A program made the position numbers and the translations under genes. Below are positions 8,842-17,538 of a stretch of 64,000 nt of DNA, piece after piece. The stretch is from Caulobacter zeae (lineage in GTDB: Bacteria > Pseudomonadota > Alphaproteobacteria > Caulobacterales > Caulobacteraceae): positions 1 to 64,000 of the forward strand of contig NZ_PJRS01000020.1 in assembly GCF_002858925.1 (NCBI RefSeq), written 5' to 3'. The first letter of the stretch is position 1; every line of letters begins with the position of its first letter. Below the pieces are notes generated by a model that was given only the letters and a program-made list of their open reading frames with translations, had not been told where the DNA came from and searched no databases.

Positions 8842-9977
8842 CACCCCTCCGGCGGCCGCGGCTGGCGGCTCTCGGGGATCAGCGCCCGCAGCTTGCGGCC
8901 GAAGCTGCGCAACGACACCTCGCTGGTCGCCAGCGGGCCGGCCGTGAAGGTTCGCGAGGCCATGCCCTGCTGGACGCGGGCGACGAGTTCGGTGTCCTCG
9001 GCGTTGACCTGGCGGTTGATGCGCCAGTTCAGGTATCGCGCCGCCCTCATCTCGCGCCGCTCGTCGGGCAGGGCGTAGGCGATTTCGCGGATCATGGTCC
9101 TGCCGGCCGAGACCGGAATGAACTGCATGAAGTCCACCTGGTCGGGATAGATGTCGAAGGCGAAGTTCGGCCAGAGCTTGAAGTAGGTCCACAGCCGCTT
9201 GCGGTCTTCCGGCAGGTGCGGAACGTCGGGCAGGACATGCTGGTAGAGGCGTTCGGACGGGTTGTTCGACGGCTCGTCGATCAGCTGGCCCCACATCTTG
9301 TCGACGAAGGTTTCGGCTTCGACGCCATAGCCCTTGCCGAACAGGCGGGTCAGGCCCGGATGGGCGACGGGGATGTGCAGGCCGTCGGAGTAGTTGTCGC
9401 TGATGTTCTTCCAGTTGACGTCACGCGGCCGCAGGGTGACGCGGCCGAAGGGTTGCAGGTCCTCGAACCGGTAGTGGGCGACCTCGTGCTCGTACGGAGC
9501 CATCATGTCCGCCACCGACGGGCCGTCGCCCTCCAGCCGCACGAAGACGAAGCCGCGCCAGATCTCGGTGTCGAGCTTGGCCAGGCCCTCCTTAGCCATG
9601 TCGAGCGCCGGATAGTCGTCGCGCATCGGCACACCGATCAGCCGTCCTTCCAGGTCGTAGGTCCAGGCGTGGTAGGGGCAGACGATCCGGCCGCAGCGTC
9701 CGGTGGGGCCGTCCAGCAGCCGCGCGCCGCGATGGCGGCAGACATTGGCGAAGGCCCGCGCCCCGCCGTCCTTGCCGCGCACCACGACCAGGCTTTCGCC
9801 CACGAAGTCGAAGGTGTGGAAGTCGCCGGCTTTCGGGATGTCGTTGAGGTGGCAGACGATCTGCCAGGACGGCCGGAAGACCTTGTCCTGCTCCTCGCGA
9901 AAGAAGCGCTCGGAGCCGTAGATCCAGCCGGGCAGGCCCCAGTCGGATTGAGGATCATGGTTGGAGATCATGTTCAT
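8838..9977 (-). CDS. Rieske-type aromatic-ring/N-demethylating oxygenase, alpha subunit
   Basis: A 379-residue non-heme iron oxygenase. The Rieske [2Fe-2S] ligands are C80-R-H82 and C100-P-Y-H103. The mononuclear iron motif D194-x3-D198-x2-H201-x4-H206 is complete. Length and motifs fit both ring-hydroxylating dioxygenases and the quaternary-amine group (GbcA, CntA). The BetI-like regulator nearby makes a quaternary amine substrate possible but unproven. No reductase or ferredoxin gene is adjacent, so electrons must come from elsewhere. The start ATG at 9977 has GGAGAG upstream. Confidence 0.85.
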   Translation of the reverse strand: MNMISNHDPQSDWGLPGWIYGSERFFREEQDKVFRPSWQIVCHLNDIPKAGDFHTFDFVGESLVVVRGKDGGARAFANVCRHRGARLLDGPTGRCGRIVCPYHAWTYDLEGRLIGVPMRDDYPALDMAKEGLAKLDTEIWRGFVFVRLEGDGPSVADMMAPYEHEVAHYRFEDLQPFGRVTLRPRDVNWKNISDNYSDGLHIPVAHPGLTRLFGKGYGVEAETFVDKMWGQLIDEPSNNPSERLYQHVLPDVPHLPEDRKRLWTYFKLWPNFAFDIYPDQVDFMQFIPVSAGRTMIREIAYALPDERREMRAARYLNWRINRQVNAEDTELVARVQQGMASRTFTAGPLATSEVSLRSFGRKLRALIPESRQPRPPEGW

Positions 9978-10003
9978 CGCAGGATCTCTCCGGCCAAGGC
10001 GCG

Positions 10004-10134
10004 ATCCCTCCCCCTTTGATGGGGGAGGGGCAGGGGTGGGGGTGACAGCGGGTCCGGAGGGGGCGCGACCTGCGTGACGTCCAACGCCGCGGTCACCCCC
10101 ATCCCCGACCCTTCCCCCATCAAGGGGGAAGGGC
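10004..10134. repeat. GC-rich palindromic element (R4)
   Basis: Two hairpins, CCCTCCCCC-TTTGAT-GGGGGAGGG (10006-10029) and CCCTTCCCCC-ATCAA-GGGGGAAGGG (10109-10133), flank a further inverted pair, GGGGGTGACAGCGG and CCGCGGTCACCCCC. It separates the Rieske gene from the FAD oxidoreductase, both transcribed leftward. Confidence 0.8.
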
Positions 10135-10149
10135 GCGCGCGCGTCTTCA

Positions 10150-11787
10150 TCACCGCCCCGTCACCGACAGCTTCACCGCCGTGGCGAAGTCCTTGTCGCG
10201 CAGGATCTCGCGGGCGGCGTTGCGGCCGGGATTGCCCGACACCCCGCCGCCGGGATGCGTGCCCGCGCCGCACATGTAGAGCCCCTTGATCGGCGCCCGG
10301 TGGCTGGCGTGGCCCAGCAGCGGCCGGGTGGCCCACAGCTGATCCAGGCTCATGTGGCCGTGCATGATGTCGCCGCCGATCAGGCCGAACTTCCGCTCCA
10401 GATCCAGCGGCGACAGGATCACGCGGCCCAGCACCGAGGCCTTGAAGTTGGGGGCCCATTTGTCGACCGTGTCGATGATCAGGTCGGCGGCGGCCTCGCG
10501 CTCGTCGTCCCAGCCCCGGCCGTCCGGCAGGGTGGGGGCGAACTGCTGGCAGAACAGGCTGGCCACGTGCTGGCCGGGCGGGGCCAGGCTGGTGTCCAGC
10601 GTCGAGGGGATCAGCATCTCGACGATCGGGGCGCGGCTCATGCCGCCGGCCTTGGCGTCGCGATAGGCGGCGTCCATGTAGTCGAGGCTGGGGGCGATGA
10701 CGACGCCGCTCTGGTGATGCTCGGCCACGGCCTTGCCGGGCAGGGACGTGAAGTCCGGCAGCTCCGACAGGGCCACGTTCATGCGGAAGGTGCCCGAGCC
10801 GTTCTTGTAGCCGTCGATCGCCTTGCGGAAATCGGCCGGCAGGCCCGAGGGCGGCACGAGTTTCTTGTAGAGCAGGGCCGGATTGACGTTGGCGCTGACG
10901 ATCGGGGCCATGATCTGGCGGCCGTCGACCAACTGCACGCCCACGGCTTTCCCGCCCCCAGGGGCGTTTTCGACGTGGACGCCCTCGACGGGCGCGTTGA
11001 GCAGGATCTCGACCCCGGCCTTCTCGCAGGCTTTCGCCATGGCCTGGGTGATCGCCCCCATGCCGCCGACCGCGTGGCCCCAGGCGCCCTTCTTGCCATT
11101 CACCTCGCCGAAGGTGTGGTGCAGCAGCACATAGGCCGAGCCGGGCGTGTCGGGGCTGGCGTAGTTGCCGACCACGGCGTCGAAGCCGAAGGCGGCCTTG
11201 ACCGGCTCGCTCTCGAACCAGCCATTGAGGAAATCCCGCGCGCTCTTGGTGAATAGGTCGAGCAGGTCGCGCTTTCTCTCACGGGAGAGCATGGCCAGGC
11301 GGCCGCCCTGGCGCAGGGCCCGCAGGACGCCCGGCAGGCCGTCGCCGAGGTTGGGCGGGGTCTCCTGGGCGAGATCGCGCAGCACGTCGCCGATCTCGTC
11401 GAGCATGGCGTAGTAGGCCGGCAGGATCTCGGCGTCGCGGCGGCTGAACTTGCGGAACTCGGCTTGGGTGCGCTCGAGGCCGCCGCCCAGCTTCAGATAT
11501 TTGTCGTCGCTGATCGGCAGGAAGTTGGAGATCGGCCGCTCCAGGAAGGTCAGGCCGAACCCGTGCAGGTCCATGTCGGCGATGACGCGCGGATTGAGCA
11601 GGCTGACCGTGTAGCTGGCCACGGAGTTGCGGAAACCGGGATGGAACTCCTCGGTCACGGCCGCCCCGCCGACCACGCCGCGCGCCTCGCAGACGGTGAC
11701 CTTCATCCCGGCCCTGGCCAGGTAGAAGGCGCAGACAAGGCCGTTGTGGCCTCCGCCGATGATCACGGCGTCACGGGTTTGGGTCAT
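10150..11787 (-). CDS. FAD-dependent oxidoreductase, phytoene desaturase/PYROXD2-like
   Basis: A 545-residue flavoprotein. The N-terminal dinucleotide fold is VIIGGGHNGLVCAFYLARAG followed by the acidic CEA. The C-terminal FAD motif GLYMCGAGTHPGGGVSGNPG is typical of the carotenoid desaturase/PYROXD2 family. I start it at the ATG at 11787, with GGGGGAGA eight bases upstream; the frame is open further upstream into tyrA but has no ribosome site there. No carotenoid genes are nearby, so a desaturase role is doubtful. It probably belongs to the same catabolic locus as the Rieske oxygenase. Confidence 0.82.
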   Translation of the reverse strand: MTQTRDAVIIGGGHNGLVCAFYLARAGMKVTVCEARGVVGGAAVTEEFHPGFRNSVASYTVSLLNPRVIADMDLHGFGLTFLERPISNFLPISDDKYLKLGGGLERTQAEFRKFSRRDAEILPAYYAMLDEIGDVLRDLAQETPPNLGDGLPGVLRALRQGGRLAMLSRERKRDLLDLFTKSARDFLNGWFESEPVKAAFGFDAVVGNYASPDTPGSAYVLLHHTFGEVNGKKGAWGHAVGGMGAITQAMAKACEKAGVEILLNAPVEGVHVENAPGGGKAVGVQLVDGRQIMAPIVSANVNPALLYKKLVPPSGLPADFRKAIDGYKNGSGTFRMNVALSELPDFTSLPGKAVAEHHQSGVVIAPSLDYMDAAYRDAKAGGMSRAPIVEMLIPSTLDTSLAPPGQHVASLFCQQFAPTLPDGRGWDDEREAAADLIIDTVDKWAPNFKASVLGRVILSPLDLERKFGLIGGDIMHGHMSLDQLWATRPLLGHASHRAPIKGLYMCGAGTHPGGGVSGNPGRNAAREILRDKDFATAVKLSVTGR

Positions 11788-11879
11788 GCTCGCATCTCCC
11801 CCAGAAGCGTCTGGTGAGGAGGTTGCTATACGGGTGTAAAATAGTCCAGCGCGTGTCGAAGGGCGAGGTTTCGCCAGGC

Positions 11880-12821
11880 TCAGTGCTTGCCGCGATCGCG
11901 CCCGAAGTTCGGCTCCGCGCTTTCCTGGCCGGCGGCGACGATGCCGCGCCGGATAGCCCGCGTGCGGGTGAAGTGGGCGTGCAGGGTGTCGGCGTCGCCC
12001 CAGCGGATGGCGCGGCTCATGGCCTGAAGGTCTTCGGTGAAGCGGCCCAGCATCTCCAGCACCGCGTCCTTGTTGGCCACGAAGATGTCGCGCCACATGG
12101 TGGGATCGCTGGCGGCGATGCGGGTGAAGTCGCGGAAGCCCGAGGCCGAATACTTGATGACCTCGTTCTCGGTGACGTTCTCCAGGTCGGCCGCGCTGCC
12201 GACGATGGTGTAGGCGATCAGGTGGGGCAGGTGGGAGACGACGGCCAGCACCAGATCGTGGTGCTTCTCCTCCATCAGCTCGACCTGGGCGCCGAACGAG
12301 CGCCAGAAGGTCGACAGCTTGGCGACGGCGGCGGCGTAGGCCTCGTCCTCGCGGTCGGCCAGCGGGGTCAGGATGGTCCAGCGGCCTTCGAACAGCTCGG
12401 CGAAGCCGGCGTCGGGACCCGACTGCTCGGTGCCGGCGATGGGGTGGCCGGGGATCGGGAACACCTTGGCCAGGGCGGGCGAGCGGAAGGCTTCGGCGAT
12501 CGTGGCCTTGGTCGAGCCGACGTCGGTCAGGGTGGCGCCGGGCTTGAGGTGAGGCGCGACGGCGGCGGCGACCTCGCCGATCGACAGCACCGGGGTGGCG
12601 ATGACGACGAGATCCGCGTCCTTGACCGCCTCGGCCAGGTCGCCGGTGACGTGGTCGGCCAGGCCGATCTCCAGCGCGCGGGCGCGGTGGGCCTCGCTGG
12701 CGTCGGCGATGGTGACCTCGCCGACCACGCCGTGGGCGCGGGCCGCCAGGATCACCGAGCCGCCGATCAGGCCGGCGCCGACGACGGTCATCTTGGGATA
12801 GAGCAGGCCGGTGGGGCTCAT
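11880..12821 (-). CDS. tyrA: Prephenate/arogenate dehydrogenase
   Basis: A 313-residue NAD(P)-dependent dehydrogenase that makes 4-hydroxyphenylpyruvate (or tyrosine from arogenate). The Rossmann motif VVGAGLIGGSV is near the N-terminus, followed by DVGSTKATI, GHPIAGTEQSG and the catalytic-region helix VSHLPHLIAY, all family hallmarks. Its ATG overlaps the TGA of the aminotransferase gene (ATGA, 12818-12821), so the two are translationally coupled. The C-terminus ends shortly after the last helix; no ACT domain is present. Confidence 0.92.
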   Translation of the reverse strand: MSPTGLLYPKMTVVGAGLIGGSVILAARAHGVVGEVTIADASEAHRARALEIGLADHVTGDLAEAVKDADLVVIATPVLSIGEVAAAVAPHLKPGATLTDVGSTKATIAEAFRSPALAKVFPIPGHPIAGTEQSGPDAGFAELFEGRWTILTPLADREDEAYAAAVAKLSTFWRSFGAQVELMEEKHHDLVLAVVSHLPHLIAYTIVGSAADLENVTENEVIKYSASGFRDFTRIAASDPTMWRDIFVANKDAVLEMLGRFTEDLQAMSRAIRWGDADTLHAHFTRTRAIRRGIVAAGQESAEPNFGRDRGKH

Positions 12822-13933
12822 CGGTTTACGAACTCGGCCAGCAGGTCCACGACGGCGCGGTTGTGCTCCTCGCGGCCGATGGTGATGCGGATCGACTCCG
12901 GCAGGCCGTAATTGGCCACGGCCCGGACGAGATAGCCATTGCTCGCCAGGAAGGCCTCGGCGTCGAGCGCGGTCTTGCCCGGCGTGGTCGGGAAGTCGAC
13001 CAGCACGAAATTGGCCGCCGACGGGGTGACCGTCAGGCCAAGGCCGCCCAGCTGCTGGGCCAGCCACGGACGCCACTGCTCGACCAGGGCCACCGAGGCG
13101 GCTTCGAACGCGCGGTCGGCGAGGGCGGCGATGGCGGCGTCCTGGCCGGGGATCGAGGTGTTGAACGGCGGGCGGATGCGCTCGATCGGATCGATGATGC
13201 CGAAGTCGGCATAGCCCCAGCCCACGCGCAGGGCGGCCAGGCCGTGGATCTTCGAGAAGGTGCGGGTGACGATGACGTTCTGCGTCTCGCGGGCCAGGGC
13301 CAGGCCGTCCTCGAAGCGCGGGTCGGTGCAGAACTCGGCATAGGCGCCGTCCAGAACCAGGATCACCGACGGCGGCAGCGCCGCGTGGATGGCGCGGATT
13401 TCCTCGCCGGTCAGCCAGGTGCCGGTCGGGTTGGCCGGGTTGGCGATGAACACCAGGCGCGTGCGCTCGTCGACTTGCTTGATGGTCTCTTCCAGGTCGA
13501 TGCGGCGGTTCGGCTCCTTGGCGAAGCGGACCTGCGCCTGGCAGGCGCGGGCGCCGATCGCATAGGCGGCGAAGCCGTGCTCGCCCTGGACGATGTTGTC
13601 GCCCGGCTCGAGATAGACCTGGCACAGCAGGGCGAAGATCTCGTCGCTGCCGTCGCCGAAGGTCAGGCGCTCGGGCTCCAGGCCATAGCGATCGGCCACG
13701 GCGGCGCGCAGGGCGTTCGACTTGCCGTCCGGATAGACGTGCAGGCGGTCGATCGCGTCGCGATAGGCGGCCTTGGCCTGCTCGCTGCAGCCCAGGACGT
13801 TCTCGTTGCTCGACAGCTTCACCGGATGGGCGATCCCCTCGATCTTCGACTTGCCGCCCACATAGGCGGCGATGTCGAGGATGCCCGGCTTGGGCAGCGG
13901 ACGAGGCGAGGCGGAACGGTCGGAAGCGGTCAT
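12818..13933 (-). CDS. hisC: Histidinol-phosphate/aromatic aminotransferase
   Basis: A 371-residue class II PLP aminotransferase. Visible landmarks are LSSNENVLG at the N-terminus, GDGSDEIF, ANPANPTGTW, the PLP-lysine segment TRTFSKIHGLAALRVGWGY and the phosphate-binding arginine in SIRITIGREEHN. It could act on histidinol phosphate or on the keto acids made by the adjacent tyrA; the operon context favours an aromatic role as well. The ATG at 13933 is preferred over a TTG seven codons upstream. Confidence 0.9.
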   Translation of the reverse strand: MTASDRSASPRPLPKPGILDIAAYVGGKSKIEGIAHPVKLSSNENVLGCSEQAKAAYRDAIDRLHVYPDGKSNALRAAVADRYGLEPERLTFGDGSDEIFALLCQVYLEPGDNIVQGEHGFAAYAIGARACQAQVRFAKEPNRRIDLEETIKQVDERTRLVFIANPANPTGTWLTGEEIRAIHAALPPSVILVLDGAYAEFCTDPRFEDGLALARETQNVIVTRTFSKIHGLAALRVGWGYADFGIIDPIERIRPPFNTSIPGQDAAIAALADRAFEAASVALVEQWRPWLAQQLGGLGLTVTPSAANFVLVDFPTTPGKTALDAEAFLASNGYLVRAVANYGLPESIRITIGREEHNRAVVDLLAEFVNR

Positions 13934-13983
13934 CACGGGTCTCAAAGGGGCCAAGGCGGCCTTCTCGAAAAAACGGGGCCTTC

Positions 13984-14775
13984 TTACACGTCGAAGGGAA
14001 CCGGCGCAGCCCCGATGACGCCGGTCAGCTGGCCCGGCGCGCGGGCCAGGCGCTCGTCGTTGCGCTGGTAGAAGCCCGACAGCGAAAAGAGCTTCAGGCC
14101 GCCGGCCTCGGCCAGCGGCTCGGCCGCCACGCCGTCGGCGCCCAGGGCCTCGACGATGGCGCCGGCGCTCTTCTGGCTATCGGTCACCCAGAAGGTCTGG
14201 TCGCCGCCTGTGGGCTCGACCTCGACCTGGGCGACCGCGAACGCGGCCTGCGGACCCCAGCGGGTGAGGCAGGGCAGGGCGGCGAAGATGCTCAGCGTCG
14301 GCTCGGCCAGCAGGCGCGCCCACCAGGCGCTGCCCGGTTGCAGGCCCAGCACCGAGACGCCCCACGGCGTCTTGGCGGCGGCCAGGGCGTCCTTGTCGGC
14401 GGCGACCACGGCCATCGGCGGGGCGGCGCCGAAGCGCAGGCGGGCCAGTTCGACCGTGCGGCCGTCGCCCCAGACCGTCAGGTGGAACGGGCCCTGGCGC
14501 GACAGGCTGTCGGCCATCAGCTCGCGCCAGATGCGGATGACGAGGGCGTCGGGGGCGTCCTTGCGCTGGGCCGACAGCAGCTTGCGGACGATTAGGGCCT
14601 CGCGGCCGGGGCGCAGGCCAAAACCGGTGTCGCCGGCGGCCTGCTTGGCCGCGGCCACGGCGCGCGACAGGCCTGCCCGCTCGTCGATCAGCGCAAGCAG
14701 TTGGTTATCGATGGCGTCGATGCGCCATCGGACCTCGTCCAGCGAGGGCGGCGTCTCGTCCGCGTCGCGACCCAT
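13984..14775 (-). CDS. Chorismate mutase with an unusual C-terminal domain
   Basis: A 263-residue protein. Residues about 10-95 are an AroQ-type chorismate mutase: LDEVRWRIDAIDNQLLALIDERAGLSRAVAAAK, the G..LRPGREALIVRKLL segment and RIWRELMADS. The following 165 residues (LTVWGDGRTVELARLRFGA onward) have the length and some rhythm of a prephenate-dehydratase-like region, but I cannot find its catalytic TRF motif or an ACT ESRP signature. Chorismate mutase activity feeds prephenate to the tyrA encoded 1.2 kb away in the same direction. The ATG at 14775 has GGGGA five bases upstream; an ATG at 14805 is an alternative. Confidence 0.82.
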   Translation of the reverse strand: MGRDADETPPSLDEVRWRIDAIDNQLLALIDERAGLSRAVAAAKQAAGDTGFGLRPGREALIVRKLLSAQRKDAPDALVIRIWRELMADSLSRQGPFHLTVWGDGRTVELARLRFGAAPPMAVVAADKDALAAAKTPWGVSVLGLQPGSAWWARLLAEPTLSIFAALPCLTRWGPQAAFAVAQVEVEPTGGDQTFWVTDSQKSAGAIVEALGADGVAAEPLAEAGGLKLFSLSGFYQRNDERLARAPGQLTGVIGAAPVPFDV

Positions 14776-14869
14776 GTCTATCCCCGAAAATGAGGGGCGG
14801 AACATAGTCCTTGCCGCGAAGGGTGCAATAGCCGCATGGCTGGGGAAGGAAATTGCGTCGTTTTATGAT

Positions 14870-15101
14870 CCCTCTCTCTGAGAGAGAGGGAGGGGCCCGC
14901 GCCGAAGGCGGGGGAGGGTGAGAGGTTACGACCTCTCCGAAAATGGCGCGGTGAGGCCGTCAAGGGCGACGGAAAGCGATGCTCTGGGGTCGCTTTGCTT
15001 CAGCTCGGCAAGCTGCGTGTGGAGGTTTGCCTGCAAGGGTGAAACCTCTCACCCTCCCACCGCTTCGCGGCGGGCCCCTCCCTCTCTCAAAGAGAGAGGG
15101 T
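14870..15101. repeat. Long nested inverted-repeat element (R5)
   Basis: The 300-base gap between chorismate mutase and the DUF2125 gene is almost filled by one symmetric element. Outer arms of about 30 bases are complementary: CCCTCTCTCTGAGAGAGAGG followed by GAGGGGCCCGC on the left, and GCGGGCCCCTCCCTCTCTC on the right. Inside them GAGGGTGAGAGGTT pairs with AACCTCTCACCCTC. The central 100 bases are not obviously repetitive. The shape recalls a miniature inverted-repeat element, but I see no target-site duplication. Confidence 0.75.
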
Positions 15102-15105
15102 TTGG

Positions 15106-16125
15106 TCAGCGCGGCACGTAGACCTGCGGCGACGGACCGGTGTCGAACGGGCCCAGGCGCGTGCGGCCGTTCTGGAATTCCAGGGTGGCGCTGAGCGTGG
15201 GGTCCTTGCCGGCCGCGGCGGCGACCGCCGCCACGGCCGAGCGGGCGTCGGTGATGGCCTCGGCCGTGGTCGGCTTCTCGCGCACGGTGACGTCGAGGGC
15301 GCCTTGCAGGCGGCCGCGGTCGTCGACGGTCAGGGCGCCGGACCTGGCTTCGATCAGGGCGTCGCCGGCGGTCAGCTTGCCGCTCTCGACGGTGATGGCG
15401 CCGCCGGCGGCGGTCCAGTCGCGCACCGCGTCGGTCCAGTTGTCGCCGCGCAGGGCCGGTGCCTTAGACAGCCGCGAGTCCCAGTAGAGCGAGGCGGTGC
15501 GGTCCTGGGCGATGCGGCCGAGCAGCCCCGTGAAGGCCACCTTGGCGCCGTCGGCCTTGAACAGGATCGCGCCCTGCTGGTCGGGGCCCGGGCGCAGATG
15601 CAGTTGCAGCGCTTCGGTGGAGCTGATCGGGAAGGGCTCGACGTCGGCGGCGGTGGTGAAGAGCAGTTTCGCGCCCTCGACCGAGATGCGCGGCGGATAC
15701 TGGTCGAAGCCTGCCAGGCTGGCGCGCAGGGCCTCGCCCGTGATGGTCACGTCGCCCTTCTCGGGACGGGTCAGGACGACGCCGGCCGGCGCGACGATGA
15801 TCCAGTGGCCTATGCCGTAGATCATCGCCTCGCCCTTCAGCTGCGGCGCGCGCACGGCCCAGCCGGTGGGCTCGGCGACCCGGGCGTTCTCCAGCTGGAC
15901 GTCCAGGCGGAAGGGGAAGCCGGTGACCTCGCGCTTCGTCCACGACAGGTCGTAGCCCTCGGCCTTCAGGTGGGCCGAGGTGGCGTCCATGCGCTTGATC
16001 ATCTCGTTACGCAGATAGAACCACCCGACGCTCCAGACGATGCAGACCAGGGCCGCGAGCACGAAAGGCAAGACGAGGCCGCGACGGCGGGGCTTGCGGG
16101 ACGGCGTCGGGTCGCTATGGGTCAT
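15106..16125 (-). CDS. DUF2125 domain protein
   Basis: A 339-residue protein with a basic N-terminus (SRKPRRRG) followed by one membrane segment (LVLPFVLAALVCIVWSVGWFYL), and the rest probably periplasmic. The sequence around MDATSAHLKAEGYDLSWTKREVTGFPFRLDVQLEN matches DUF2125, a family found mainly in alphaproteobacteria and of unknown function. It is divergent from the cyclotransferase gene with only about 25 bases between them. Confidence 0.85.
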   Translation of the reverse strand: MTHSDPTPSRKPRRRGLVLPFVLAALVCIVWSVGWFYLRNEMIKRMDATSAHLKAEGYDLSWTKREVTGFPFRLDVQLENARVAEPTGWAVRAPQLKGEAMIYGIGHWIIVAPAGVVLTRPEKGDVTITGEALRASLAGFDQYPPRISVEGAKLLFTTAADVEPFPISSTEALQLHLRPGPDQQGAILFKADGAKVAFTGLLGRIAQDRTASLYWDSRLSKAPALRGDNWTDAVRDWTAAGGAITVESGKLTAGDALIEARSGALTVDDRGRLQGALDVTVREKPTTAEAITDARSAVAAVAAAAGKDPTLSATLEFQNGRTRLGPFDTGPSPQVYVPR

Positions 16126-16148
16126 GGGCGAAGGGGCTGTTCCGGTCG

Positions 16149-16712
16149 GTGAGGGTTTTGGGCGTGGCGAGCGAGCAGCCGCAGGGCGGCGATCGTTGGG
16201 TGTTCGGTTACGGATCGCTGATGTGGCGGCCCGGGTTCCCGTTCATAGACCGAAGAACCGCGGTTCTCCATGGGCGCAGGCGCGCCTTCTGCATCTATTC
16301 GGTGCATCACCGCGGCACCTATGACCGGCCGGGGCTGGTGCTGGGGCTGGCGCCCGGCGGAGCGGTGCGCGGCGTGGCCTATCGGGTGGCGGAAAGCGCC
16401 TGGCCCGAGGTCTATGCCTACCTGCGCGAACGCGAGCAGCCGACCGAGACCTATTTCGAGGCCTGGGCCAAGCTGCGCGTCGACGGCGACGGCGAGGTCC
16501 CGGCCCTGGTGTTCCTGTCGGACCGCAAGCATGGCCAATGGGCCGGCGCGCTGACCCTGGAGCAGCAGGCTGAGCTGATCGCCGGCGCCAGGGGCCTGTC
16601 GGGGCCGAACATCGACTACCTGCGCGACCTGGTCGGCCACCTGCGCGAGGACGGGGTCCGCGACCACGCCATGGAGGCGCTGCTGAAGATGGTGGAGGCG
16701 CGGGAGGCTTGA
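16149..16712 (+). CDS. Gamma-glutamylcyclotransferase, ChaC-like
   Basis: A 187-residue protein of the ChaC/GGCT family, which turns gamma-glutamyl peptides such as glutathione into 5-oxoproline. The substrate-binding signature WVFGYGSLMWRPGFPF is near the N-terminus, and a conserved acidic segment, VYAYLREREQPTETYFE, follows. Start is a GTG at 16149; an in-frame GTG at 16164 is equally possible. Unlinked to other glutathione genes here, though a GST lies at 42.2 kb. Confidence 0.88.
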   Translation: MRVLGVASEQPQGGDRWVFGYGSLMWRPGFPFIDRRTAVLHGRRRAFCIYSVHHRGTYDRPGLVLGLAPGGAVRGVAYRVAESAWPEVYAYLREREQPTETYFEAWAKLRVDGDGEVPALVFLSDRKHGQWAGALTLEQQAELIAGARGLSGPNIDYLRDLVGHLREDGVRDHAMEALLKMVEAREA

Positions 16713-16729
16713 GCCGCCCTGACGGGCGG

Positions 16730-16828
16730 CCCCCTCCGGCCCTCTGGGCCACCTCCCCCAGAGGGGGAGGATCTGGCAAGAAATATGCTCCCCCTCTGGG
16801 GGAGCTGTCGCGGAGCGACTGAGGGGGA
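16730..16828. repeat. GC-rich palindromic element (R6)
   Basis: This is the same element as at 8733-8841 in the opposite orientation: CCCCCTCCGGCC, a hairpin CCTCCCCCAGAGGGGGAGG, a second hairpin GCTCCCCCTCTGGGGGAGC, then CTGTCGCGGAGCGACTGAGG. It lies between the convergent cyclotransferase and plsC genes and ends three bases from the plsC stop. Confidence 0.8.
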
Positions 16829-16830
16829 TC

Positions 16831-17538
16831 TTAAACCCCCTCATCCTCCAGCGCCTTGGTCGCGCCGTCGATGCGCGTCTGCAGTTCGCGCATGAACTCG
16901 CCGCGCTTGAGGCCGGCGGGGATGGGCGGCAGGTATTCGAAGACGATGACGCCGGGCTGGATCAGCAGGCTCTTGTGCAGCCAGTGCTGGCCGCAGTTCA
17001 GGGCCAGCGGGGTGACCGGCAGCTCCAGTTCGCGATAGAGCGCGGCGATGCCGGGCTTGTAGTCGCCGGGCTCGCCGACCTTGCCGCGGGTGCCTTCGGG
17101 GAAGATCACCACCTGGCGCGTCTCCTTCATGCGGTCGACGCTGTCGCGCACCAGCTTCTTCAGGGCCGCCGAGTGGCCGTCGCGGTCGACGACGATCATC
17201 CGGGCCTTCAGGCCGTGCCACCCGAACAGCGGCACCATCAGAAGCTCCTTCTTCATCACGAAGCAGGCGTCGGGCAGGATGGCGAACTGGCTGAAGACGT
17301 CGAACATCGACTGGTGCTTGGCGGCCACCAGGGCCGGGCCGGTGGGAACCTGGCCGCGCACCTCGACCCGTACGCCCGCCAGCCAGCGAAGGCCCTGGAT
17401 CACGCCTTGCGACCATAGCCGCATGGCGGCCCGGTTGACTGGACGCGGCAGGGGCAGAGTCACCAGCATCAGGATGGCCATGGTCGCCGACCACAGCCAG
17501 AAGAACAGCTGGAACAGGAACGAGCGCAGATAGATCAA
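16831..17538 (-). CDS. plsC: 1-acyl-sn-glycerol-3-phosphate acyltransferase
   Basis: A 235-residue membrane-bound acyltransferase of phospholipid synthesis (lysophosphatidate to phosphatidate). The HX4D catalytic motif is in KHQSMFDVF and the glycerol-phosphate motif is FPEGTRGK. An N-terminal hydrophobic anchor follows the start. The start is a TTG at 17538 whose TTGA overlaps the stop of the ydcF-like gene, the third such overlap in this four-gene operon. Confidence 0.9.
   Translation of the reverse strand: MIYLRSFLFQLFFWLWSATMAILMLVTLPLPRPVNRAAMRLWSQGVIQGLRWLAGVRVEVRGQVPTGPALVAAKHQSMFDVFSQFAILPDACFVMKKELLMVPLFGWHGLKARMIVVDRDGHSAALKKLVRDSVDRMKETRQVVIFPEGTRGKVGEPGDYKPGIAALYRELELPVTPLALNCGQHWLHKSLLIQPGVIVFEYLPPIPAGLKRGEFMRELQTRIDGATKALEDEGV

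Noticed and set aside
8011..10134. Clustered palindromes as a CRISPR array
   Set aside because: The repeats are inverted and unevenly spaced, spacers differ in length, and there are no cas genes.
11830..11855. AT-rich imperfect dyad upstream of the FAD oxidoreductase as a TetR operator
   Set aside because: Only four bases at each end are symmetric, and no matching sequence is found before the Rieske or TetR genes. It is probably just the promoter -10 region.
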